A stretch of 64,000 bases of DNA from DSVZ01 sp964568145. Lineage in GTDB: Bacteria; Verrucomicrobiota; Verrucomicrobiia; Limisphaerales; J093. Shown here in pieces: positions 1-7,486 of the stretch; the stretch's first letter is position 1; the number at the start of each line of letters is the position of its first letter. The DNA lies in NCBI GenBank assembly GCA_964568145.1, contig CAZMOZ010000005.1, positions 186,001-250,000 on the forward strand. Reading direction: 5' to 3'. The notes beneath the pieces are model-generated. The model was not told where the DNA came from, searched no databases, and worked only from the letters and a program-made list of their open reading frames with translations. The translations under genes and the position numbers were made by a program.

Positions 1-176
1 CACAATAGCAGGGCTCGACGGAGTCTCGCCCCCAGCCCATCCGGGCGGCCGCCGCACAAGAATGAGATGCACCTGACGCCGCTGCCGGGCCAACTTGAGG
101 CTTGCCAAACCGCCGGCTTAGCGACGCCATTGATTCGCAGTCCAAACCAGTCATCACGCAACATTTGTCCATGCTC
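1..176. other. Intergenic left edge with repeat pieces
   Basis: No gene is supported here. Positions 11-32 are a copy of a 22-bp dispersed element beginning GGGCTCGAC and ending CTCGCCCC. Positions about 54-75 (GCACAAG-AATGAGATGC) resemble the end sequence of other intergenic repeats in this window, for example near 1139-1157 and 42216-42235 (GAGATGCGC core). Confidence 0.5.
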
Positions 177-923
177 ATGAAAACGTCGCCTCGCCTGCTT
201 GTTATCCTCGCCACTGCCAGCCTCACCGCCCTGGCCGCCGACAACGTGGCCCCGCCCGGTTTCACCCCGCTGTTCAACGGCAAAGACTTCACTGGCTGGA
301 AGGTGCCGGCGGGCGACAACGGCCACTGGAAGGTCCTGGACGGCGTCATTGATTACGATGCCGAGAGCGAAGCCCCCGGCGACAAGTCGCTGTGGTGCGA
401 GCGGGAGCTGGGCGATTTCGTGCTCCAGGTGGACTGGCGCATCAAGGCCACGCCGTATGTGAATCCGGGCGTGCCGTACATCCTGCCCGACGGCACGCAC
501 GCGCGGGACGTGACCGGCAAGGAACACCGCTTCGCGCTGCCGGACTCGGACTCGGGCATCTACCTGCGCGGCGAGGGACGGTTCCAGGTGAACATCTGGT
601 GCTGGCCAATCGGCTCGGGCGAGATGTACGGCGTGCGCACCGACCCGAAGACCTCGCCCGAGTTGCGCGCCGCCGTCACGCCGCGGCATCAGGCCGACAA
701 GCCGGTCGGCGAGTGGAACCGCTATGAGATCACCGTGAAAGGCAAGACCGTGACCGTGGTGCTCAACGGCGTGACCGTGATTCCGGGCGCCACGATTCCC
801 GACCTGCCGGCCCGCGGGCGGATCGCCTTCCAGCACCACGGCGGCAGGGACCGCAAGGGCACCTGGAACAGCCCGCCGAGCCTGGTGCAGTTCAAGAACG
901 TGTACGTGCGCGAACTGCCTTGA
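177..923 (+). CDS. Secreted DUF1080 (3-keto-disaccharide hydrolase domain) protein
   Basis: This is a secreted single-domain protein of about 248 residues. It begins with a typical signal peptide: a Met-Lys start, a hydrophobic stretch and an ALAA-type cleavage site around residue 22. The mature protein opens with the family hallmark FTPLFNGKDFTGWK. The rest is the concanavalin-like beta-sandwich of DUF1080, with the late GRIAFQHHG segment. The family occurs in large numbers in Verrucomicrobiota and Planctomycetota and is linked to cleavage of 3-keto sugars made by Gfo/Idh/MocA oxidoreductases. That role is inferred here. The start at 177 (or ATG 171) is preferred over an upstream TTG at 102 because it places the signal peptide at the N-terminus. 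No clear ribosome binding site is visible. Confidence 0.85.
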   Translation: MKTSPRLLVILATASLTALAADNVAPPGFTPLFNGKDFTGWKVPAGDNGHWKVLDGVIDYDAESEAPGDKSLWCERELGDFVLQVDWRIKATPYVNPGVPYILPDGTHARDVTGKEHRFALPDSDSGIYLRGEGRFQVNIWCWPIGSGEMYGVRTDPKTSPELRAAVTPRHQADKPVGEWNRYEITVKGKTVTVVLNGVTVIPGATIPDLPARGRIAFQHHGGRDRKGTWNSPPSLVQFKNVYVRELP

Positions 924-1333
924 GGCGGAAAGCGAAGCCGCCGCTGCTGTTCGTCGAGCACCTGATTGACGGCTGCGGCGGACGTCATTGGGTAAAGGTG
1001 TGAAGGGTTGAGAAGTGCCCAAATTCAAAAAGAGGTGGTGGATAGTGGGGTGTGATTCGGTGTCTGTTAGCCGGCCCCTGGCTCAGGGGCCGGAGCCGTC
1101 GCCCCTCGGCGAGGGGCGACCTGCCGTTTCCACCGGCAGCAAAGAGTGAGATGCGCGCGGCCGGCTGATTCCGGCGAAAAGTGGTTGCCAAGCCCGCAGC
1201 GCGTTCCTAGCGTTGCCGCAAATCCATGACTTGGAGAGGGCCAGTGTGGCGTCGTCATGCTCTGCATCGTTGCGCATGTGGTGCCTTGCCGTGCCCCCGG
1301 GTCGGATTGTCGTAACCCCCCAAAACCGAAACC
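924..1333. other. Intergenic region with paired-hairpin repeat
   Basis: This 410-bp gap holds no credible gene. Its main structure is the paired palindrome at 1071-1120 followed by a smaller hairpin at 1121-1139 (CTGCCG...CGGCAG) and the GAGATGCGC-type end sequence at about 1148-1158. No convincing promoter for the gene at 1334 was found. Confidence 0.5.
1071..1120 (+). repeat. Paired-hairpin dispersed element, copy 1
   Basis: Two adjacent 23-nt palindromes: 1071-1093 with arms CCGGCCCCT and AGGGGCCGG, and 1098-1120 with arms GTCGCCCCTC and GAGGGGCGAC, separated by 4 nt. The same pair occurs at 38036-38086 in this order, and at 40375-40424 and 47123-47175 in the opposite order. This indicates one element inserted in both orientations. 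It lies between genes and resembles REP/BIME-type repeats in architecture. Confidence 0.85.
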
Positions 1334-4300
1334 ATGAAAAGCAAAACCCTTCTGCTGTCAGTCGCCGCGGCCTCCGCGTTGTGCTGGGCGCCGGCGGGCG
1401 TTCACGCCCTGCCGGTGATCACCGACGTGGTCGAGACCGGCGGCGACAACGAAGCCACGGACACCATCACAGCCAAGTGGACCGGCGTCACCTGGGACCG
1501 TACCGTGGCGAACGAGCCAACTGCCGGTGCCGTCGGCACGCCGTTCACCTGCCCCGTCTTCGGCGAGGAAGTCCCGGCCTTCGTGGACCGCAACCACCAA
1601 TGGACCGGCGCCACGCCGACCCTGCTCATCCCCAGATACCTGCTGGGCGGCGAGTACATCATGAGCGGCAACGACAACCGGGACAATCCCGACTACCGGT
1701 TGGACGTGACCATCAACAAAAAGTCCTTCGTGTACATGCTGGTGGACGACCGCTTGGGCGACGCCAGCAACGCCAACCCGCCCAACTTCCCCGACTGGAC
1801 GGCCGACCGCACCGGCGACGGCAATCCCGACATGCGGTGGATCGTGGATGAAGGCTGGCAGCCGGTGAAGACCGGCCACAACCGCCACGGCAACCCCGAC
1901 TGGCCCGACCACATCGGCGTGGACGAGGGCGCGGACGGCGCCGGGCCCGGCCAGGGTGTCAACCAGTGGTCCAGCATTTACGTGAAGGTCTTCGATCCCG
2001 GCACCTTCACCATCGCGCAGCCGGACAACAACGGCCAGAACATGTACGGCGCGGTTGTCGTGCCCTACCCGGAGAAGCCCATTGTGACCGCCGCCCGCGG
2101 CAATCTGCTGGGCTTCACCTTCACCATGCTGGACGGCGCGCTCACCAAGGTGAAGGCGGACACCATCGCCGTCACCCTGGAAGGCGCCCCGGTGACCGTG
2201 AGCGTCTCCAAATCCGGCGACGTCACCACCGTCCGTTACCAAGCCACGCCGTTCTTCCCGTCCGGCTCGACCCACGTGGCAGTGTTGTCGTTCACCGATG
2301 ACGGCACCCCGGCCACGGCCATCTCGGAGACGCTCAACTTCACCGTGGAAACGTTTGCCACGCTGACCGCGGAGGACGCCATCCCCGCCGATTCCGTGGA
2401 CACCGCCAGCTCCGGTTTCCTCGCCCGGGTGGCGCAGGCCCGCGACTCCGCGCTCTGGCCGACGCTGGACCTGCCCAACAACACCCAACGCGCGGAAAAC
2501 CAGCTCGCCGGACGGTTGACTGACCCGGTGTCGGGCAACGCGCTCCAGAACTTCGCCACCGCCGGCAGCGGGCCGCGCGGCACCCATCCGGTCGCGCTCG
2601 TCAACTGGAACCAGGAGGCCCGGCCCAACGGCACGCAAGTCCAGGCGGGGAACTTCACCGCGGCCTCGACCCCGGCCTTCCCGGATGAGCCGATTCCGGG
2701 CATCCCGGGCACCGACCCGGACAGCGTGGACAACATTGACAACATCGCGGCCGAAATCGTCGGCTACCTCGAACTCAAGGCGGGATTGAACCGTTTCGGC
2801 GTGAACAGTGACGACGGTTTCCGCGTCACCGTCGGTCGGGACCCGCGCGGCGCCGGCGCCAGGGAACTGGGCGTGTTCAGCGGCGGCCGCGGCTCGGCCG
2901 ACTCCATGTTCTATGTGAACGTGGCCCAGGACGGCATCTATCCGGTACGCTTGATCTGGTACGAAGGCGGTGGTGGCGCCAATCTGGAGTTCTTCTCCGA
3001 AGACCTCACCGCAAGTCCGCCGGTCAAGATCCTGGTGAACGACCGCGCCAACCCGAAAGGCGTCAAATCATACAGCCTGCTCCGCACGCCGCAGCCACCG
3101 ACCGCCTCCGTGTCGCCGCTGCCCGGCGCCTCGAATGTCTGGCCCGGGCTGGCCATTCAAGCGCAGATTACCGACCAAGACACCGCGGTAGCCGTGGGCT
3201 CGACCAGGCTGTTGGTCAACGGCCAGGAAGTGACCACCGGCGTCAGCAAGTCCGGCCCGGTCACGACCGTGAGATACCAGCCTGCCGGGCTGTTGCCCTC
3301 CGGGCAGACGTTGCAGGTCGAGTTGCAGTACGCGGACACGGGCAATCCGGCCACCCAGGTCTCGCAGAAGTGGCAGTTCACCGTGCGGGACTATTCCACC
3401 CTGCCAGTTCTTCAGGCGGGTCATGCCATTCCCGCCGGCCAGATCAACCGCGGCACGTCGGGCTTCGCCGTGGACGTGTATCAGATGGTGGACAGCTCGG
3501 GCACGGTGGTGCCGCGTCCCGGCAACGCCAACACGATCGCCACGGCCGAGACCCAGCTTGCGCGCGGCTACAATGACCCGGCCACGGGCCAGCCGTACGC
3601 GAACGGCGCGTTCCCCGGCGCCCTGCCGGACGGCCGGCACGAGGTCGAGGTCATCAACTGGAACCAGACCGCGCCCGCCAACGCCGGCGCCTTCACCCTG
3701 GGCAACGATCCGTTGAGCGCCAATCCCAACTTCACGGATCTGGAGATTCCGGGCATTCCCGCCGGCGACAGCGCGTTGCAGAACTGGATCGTGGGCGAGG
3801 CGGTGGGCTTCGTGGAACTCAAGGCGGGCATCTACCGCTTCGGGGTGAACAGCGACGACGGCTTCAAGCTCATCGCAGGCACCACGCCGCAAGATCTGGC
3901 GGCACCGGTGCTGGGCCAGTTCGACGCCGGCCGCGGTTCCACCGCCGATCTGCCACAATCCGCCTGCGACTTCGTGGTCCAGCAGGACGGCATCTACCCG
4001 CTGCGCCTGCTGTGGTTCGAGGGCGAAGGCGGCGCGAACTGCGAACTGCACAACCTCGAAATGGAGGGCAACTCCTCGACGCTCCTCAACGACCGCAACC
4101 GCGCGCTCCACGTCAAGGTGTACCGCCAGTACACCGGCCCGGCCCGGCCTTTGCTCCGGTCGGTCACCCCGGCCCCGGGCGCGGCTGGCGTGCTGCGCGA
4201 CGCGCCCATCGAGGCGGTCATCGAGAACTACACCGGCGATGTGACCTTGTCGGTCAACGGCAGGGCCGTCACCCCGGAGAAATCCGTGGCCGGCAGCACC

Positions 4301-5365
4301 ACCACGGTGCGTTACACGCCGGCGACGAAGTACCCGAACAACGCCCCCGTGGAAGTGGTGCTGGGCTACGCCGGCATCTCGTTCAAGTGGATGTTCTTCA
4401 CGATCAACGCGCCCGATGTCGGACCCAAGATCGCCTGGGTGAGCTTCCACCCGGCTGACAACACCCCGGCCACCGACGCTGCGACCGCCGGGTTCACCAC
4501 CGCGCCAGACGTGGGCTACACCCAACTCCTCACAGCCAACGGCTACGCGGTGACCCGCATTGTCACCTCGGGCACGCCCGACACGGCGTTGCTGAACACG
4601 TTCGACCTCGTGATCGTCAGCCGCTCCGTGCCCAGCGGTGATTACCAGGACCCGCCGGAGACGCTGGCCTGGAATACCACCCTCACCGCGCCGACCATGG
4701 TCATGGGCGGGTACGTGTTGCGGAACAGCCGGCTGGGCTTCACCACGGGAGCCACGATCCCGGACACGGCCGGCGCCGTGACACTCAAGGTCAACGAGCC
4801 CGCGCACCCGATCTTTGAAGGAGTCGCCTTGGGGGCGGGCAACGTGATGGTCAATCCGTACGCCAGCCTGGCCACATTCAACAACACCGTGCAACGCGGC
4901 ATCTCCGTGAACACCGACCCGGTGGCCGGCAACGGCAAGGTGCTCGCCGTGATCGGCACCGAAGGCGACCCCGCCTTTGGCGGCATGGTGATCGGTGAAT
5001 GGGAGGCCGGCGACGTCACGGCCAACGCCCGCGCAAACGTGCTGGGCGGACCGCGCCTGGTGTTCCTCAGCGGCAGCCGCGAGGCCTCCGGTCTCACCAG
5101 CCAGGGCGCGGGCATCTTCGACCTCACCGAGGACGGCACCAAACTGTTCCTCAACGCGGTGAAGTACATGACCACACCACAGGCCGAGGAGCCCGTGCTT
5201 GCCATCCAGCGGCAGGGCGGAAACATCGTCATCTCCTGGGCGCCGGCCGGCGGCACACTCGAAACGTCCAGTGATTTGGTGAACTGGACGCCGGTGGCGG
5301 GAGCCACCAGCCCGGCGACCATCGCCATCGGCAGCGGCAACGCCTTCTACCGCGTCAAGCAGTAG
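1334..5365 (+). CDS. Large secreted modular protein (tandem PA14-like and Ig-like modules)
   Basis: A 1343-residue secreted protein. It has a signal peptide (residues 1 to about 26, Met-Lys-Ser-Lys start, Ala-rich core). A module is repeated twice, at about residues 355-575 and 700-945. Each copy carries the motif ELKAG-x-x-RFGVNSDDGF and then QDGIYPVRL or QDGIYPLRL plus a WxEG segment, which resembles PA14-type sugar-binding folds. Ig-like linkers (about 250-340, 595-695, 945-1025) separate them. About residues 1030-1280 look like a ThuA/glutamine-amidotransferase-like domain (KIAWVSFHP, then DLVIVSRSV). The last ~55 residues form a small beta domain ending NAFYRVKQ, a common C-terminal tail in Verrucomicrobiota secreted proteins. 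The substrate is unknown. A strong intrinsic terminator follows 34 nt after the stop. Confidence 0.75.
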   Translation: MKSKTLLLSVAAASALCWAPAGVHALPVITDVVETGGDNEATDTITAKWTGVTWDRTVANEPTAGAVGTPFTCPVFGEEVPAFVDRNHQWTGATPTLLIPRYLLGGEYIMSGNDNRDNPDYRLDVTINKKSFVYMLVDDRLGDASNANPPNFPDWTADRTGDGNPDMRWIVDEGWQPVKTGHNRHGNPDWPDHIGVDEGADGAGPGQGVNQWSSIYVKVFDPGTFTIAQPDNNGQNMYGAVVVPYPEKPIVTAARGNLLGFTFTMLDGALTKVKADTIAVTLEGAPVTVSVSKSGDVTTVRYQATPFFPSGSTHVAVLSFTDDGTPATAISETLNFTVETFATLTAEDAIPADSVDTASSGFLARVAQARDSALWPTLDLPNNTQRAENQLAGRLTDPVSGNALQNFATAGSGPRGTHPVALVNWNQEARPNGTQVQAGNFTAASTPAFPDEPIPGIPGTDPDSVDNIDNIAAEIVGYLELKAGLNRFGVNSDDGFRVTVGRDPRGAGARELGVFSGGRGSADSMFYVNVAQDGIYPVRLIWYEGGGGANLEFFSEDLTASPPVKILVNDRANPKGVKSYSLLRTPQPPTASVSPLPGASNVWPGLAIQAQITDQDTAVAVGSTRLLVNGQEVTTGVSKSGPVTTVRYQPAGLLPSGQTLQVELQYADTGNPATQVSQKWQFTVRDYSTLPVLQAGHAIPAGQINRGTSGFAVDVYQMVDSSGTVVPRPGNANTIATAETQLARGYNDPATGQPYANGAFPGALPDGRHEVEVINWNQTAPANAGAFTLGNDPLSANPNFTDLEIPGIPAGDSALQNWIVGEAVGFVELKAGIYRFGVNSDDGFKLIAGTTPQDLAAPVLGQFDAGRGSTADLPQSACDFVVQQDGIYPLRLLWFEGEGGANCELHNLEMEGNSSTLLNDRNRALHVKVYRQYTGPARPLLRSVTPAPGAAGVLRDAPIEAVIENYTGDVTLSVNGRAVTPEKSVAGSTTTVRYTPATKYPNNAPVEVVLGYAGISFKWMFFTINAPDVGPKIAWVSFHPADNTPATDAATAGFTTAPDVGYTQLLTANGYAVTRIVTSGTPDTALLNTFDLVIVSRSVPSGDYQDPPETLAWNTTLTAPTMVMGGYVLRNSRLGFTTGATIPDTAGAVTLKVNEPAHPIFEGVALGAGNVMVNPYASLATFNNTVQRGISVNTDPVAGNGKVLAVIGTEGDPAFGGMVIGEWEAGDVTANARANVLGGPRLVFLSGSREASGLTSQGAGIFDLTEDGTKLFLNAVKYMTTPQAEEPVLAIQRQGGNIVISWAPAGGTLETSSDLVNWTPVAGATSPATIAIGSGNAFYRVKQ

Positions 5366-5398
5366 GCGGTTCGAGGCGGACAGTTCGCCAAGACACAG

Positions 5399-5429
5399 AA
5401 GGCCGGGCGTCAGCCCGGCCTTTTTGTTT
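5399..5429 (+). terminator. Intrinsic terminator
   Basis: A perfect 8-bp stem GGCCGGGC/GCCCGGCC (5401-5408 with 5413-5420), extended by AA-TT, with a 4-nt loop and a following TTTTTGTTTG tract. It ends the transcript of the large secreted protein and separates it from tRNA-Cys. Confidence 0.9.
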
Positions 5430-5450
5430 GCCCGGGCGCCGCGTAAGAAC

Positions 5451-5478
5451 TTGCGCGCCGCCCGGCGGCTGGTACACA
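5451..5478 (+). promoter_or_regulatory. Candidate promoter for tRNA-Cys
   Basis: TTGCGC (5451-5456), a 16-nt spacer, then TACACA (5473-5478), placed 14 nt before the mature tRNA 5' end and just after the preceding terminator. The match is moderate, so this is inference from position and consensus. Confidence 0.35.
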
Positions 5479-5492
5479 TTGCGGCGGTTTCA

Positions 5493-5567
5493 GGCGGGGT
5501 AGCCAAGTGGTAAGGCAGGGCTCTGCAAAAGCCTCATTCGTCGGTTCGATTCCGACCCTCGCCTCCA
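5493..5567 (+). tRNA. tRNA-Cys (anticodon GCA)
   Basis: A 75-nt cloverleaf with acceptor stem GGCGGGG/CCTCGCC (one G-U pair), anticodon loop CTGCAAA giving anticodon GCA, T-loop GGTTCGATTCC, discriminator T and an encoded CCA at 5565-5567. Confidence 0.96.
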
Positions 5568-5817
5568 GATCCCGGCGCGGGAGCAATGGAGCCCTGCAAT
5601 TCCAGAGGTGGGAGTTTCAACGGCTCTTCAGTGTCAGCGCCTCCCGGCCGGCATCCGACGAGTCCGCTCACCATCACCCCCCGGCACACTCACACGCACT
5701 GGTTCGAGCGGCTTCAGGCTCACGGCGCGAGCCGTGGTGGAAACGACTGTTTTACCCAAAAGCCGAAGTTGGCCGTGGCGCAGTGGGTCCTGCCTGCCCG
5801 ATTTCAGCTTTTGGCTT

Positions 5818-7479
5818 TTACGGTTGGCTGTCCGTCGGGGCCGGCGGGTCCAGCCGACGGTAATTCACCTTCAGTTCGTCGAGGCGCTTCAGGTGGGTTT
5901 GAAGCCGCCGCACAAATTCCAGGTAATCCCTCCCTTGCGCCGGCGACCACACGACTTCCGCCAGCGCGGCGGCGCGCGGAAACGCGAAATACTCCACTTC
6001 CGCCGGAGTGAAGATGAATTCGGTCCAGACGTTGCCTTGCGCGCCAAGGATGTGACGGCGCTTCGCCTCGTCCACCCCGGCGGGCGTCGGCTCGAAGGCG
6101 TAAACCTTCTCCAGCGGAATGAAGCCGCCGATGGACTCCGGCTCCCCCGGTCCCCGGCCTTGCGCGTAATCGAAGTAGCAATGCGTCGTGGGGGACATCA
6201 CCACGTCGTGTCCCGCCCCGGCCGCCGCGAGGCCGCCCGCCATGCCGCGCCACGACATCACCGCCGCGCCCGGCGTGAAGCCGCCTTCGAGGATTTCGTC
6301 CCAGCCGATGAGGCGGCGGCCCCGGCGGGCGAGGAATTCCTCGAGGCGATGGTTGAGCCACGTTTGAAGCTGCGCCTCGCTCTTCAAACCCTCGGCTTTG
6401 ATCCGGGCCTGGCACTTGGGGCATTCCTTCCAGCGCTCGCGCGGGGCTTCGTCGCCGCCGATGTGGATGAACTCGCCGGGGAACAGGTCGCACACCTCGC
6501 CCAACACGTCCTTCACAAACGCGATCGCCGCGTCGTTGCCGGGGCACAGAATGTCCGGCTCGACGCCCCAGACCGTGCGCACCCGGACCGGCCGGCCCCG
6601 GCACGACAACTCCGGATACGCCGCCACCGCCGACAGGAAGTGTCCCGGTATCTCGATTTCCGGCACCAGCGTGACGTGTCGCGCCCGCGCGTACGCGACC
6701 AGCTCGCGCATCTGATCTTGCGTGTAGAAGAACGGCCCGTACGGCGTGCCGTCGCCGCGCGTCGGGCCGCCTTTCTTCGGCGACTCCGCGCGCACGGAGC
6801 CGATTTGGGTGAGGCGTGGATGCCGCTTGATCTCCAGCCGCCAGCCCTGGTCGTCGGTGAGGTGCAGTTGGAGCCGGTTCAACTTGTGCAGCGCCATCAC
6901 GTCCACGAGCTTCTTCACAAAGTCCGGCGGGAAGAAATGCCGCGCCGGATCCAGCAGCAGCCCGCGCCAGGCGAACCGCGGCGCGTCCTCGATTTCCACA
7001 CACGGCACGGTCCAACCGCCGGTGGGAAGACCTGGCCGCTCCGTCGCGAAAACCTCCGGCGGGAGCAATTGCAGCAGCGTGACGCCGCCATAGAACAGCC
7101 CCGCCTCCGTGGCCGCGCGAATGCTCACCCGCTCCGGCGTGACCGACAGCCGGTACCCCTCCGCGCCGAGCGCGGTCGTCAAAGAGCGGTCCAATGCCAG
7201 CGCGAGGCAGTCTGCCCCCGGGTTGCCGGAAAGCAGCGGCCAGCCGGTGGCCGCGCGCAACCGGGCCGCCAGCTTCTCCGCCTCGGCCTGCGCCTCCGGG
7301 TTGGCGGCCAGCGCGGTGGACGGCTTGAGTTCAAACCGGCCCGCTTTCACTTCCAGCCGGGCGGGCTGGGGAACGAGCGCGGGCGTTGGGACGGGCACCG
7401 CGGCCTGAAGGCAGGCCGGCGGGAACAGGCTGGCGACGATTCCCAGTCCGAAAAGGCCGCGTCGGGTGAGGGGAGTCAT
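5818..7479 (-). CDS. Secreted GH20 beta-N-acetylhexosaminidase
   Basis: About 553 residues. The N-terminus carries a Tat-like or Sec signal (MTPLTRRGLFGLG followed by a hydrophobic stretch). An N-terminal GH20b-type domain (about 30-160) is followed by the GH20 TIM barrel from about 170 (FAWRGLLLDPARHF, then HLTDDQGW). The catalytic pair is D343-E344 in HIGGDEAP, the substrate-assisted arrangement that removes terminal GlcNAc/GalNAc. WDEILEGG and MSWRG motifs follow as expected. It would act on chitin- or glycan-derived amino sugars outside the cytoplasm. The start at 7479 lies 7 nt after the stop of the upstream cytochrome gene, so the two are probably one transcript. Longer in-frame extensions would bury the signal peptide. 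Confidence 0.92.
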   Translation of the reverse strand: MTPLTRRGLFGLGIVASLFPPACLQAAVPVPTPALVPQPARLEVKAGRFELKPSTALAANPEAQAEAEKLAARLRAATGWPLLSGNPGADCLALALDRSLTTALGAEGYRLSVTPERVSIRAATEAGLFYGGVTLLQLLPPEVFATERPGLPTGGWTVPCVEIEDAPRFAWRGLLLDPARHFFPPDFVKKLVDVMALHKLNRLQLHLTDDQGWRLEIKRHPRLTQIGSVRAESPKKGGPTRGDGTPYGPFFYTQDQMRELVAYARARHVTLVPEIEIPGHFLSAVAAYPELSCRGRPVRVRTVWGVEPDILCPGNDAAIAFVKDVLGEVCDLFPGEFIHIGGDEAPRERWKECPKCQARIKAEGLKSEAQLQTWLNHRLEEFLARRGRRLIGWDEILEGGFTPGAAVMSWRGMAGGLAAAGAGHDVVMSPTTHCYFDYAQGRGPGEPESIGGFIPLEKVYAFEPTPAGVDEAKRRHILGAQGNVWTEFIFTPAEVEYFAFPRAAALAEVVWSPAQGRDYLEFVRRLQTHLKRLDELKVNYRRLDPPAPTDSQP

Positions 7480-7486
7480 GGCTGTT

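Noticed and set aside
3068..5506. 812-codon minus-strand frame opposite the large secreted protein
   Set aside because: Translation is low-complexity (Gly/Arg/His-rich) and has no family features; the plus strand has a signal peptide, repeated modules and a terminator.
5568..5817. Gene or RNA between tRNA-Cys and GH20
   Set aside because: Open frames here are short or continue antisense into the GH20 gene; only a weak inverted repeat (CCAAAAGC ... GCTTTTGG near 5757 and 5808) is visible, without a terminator tract.
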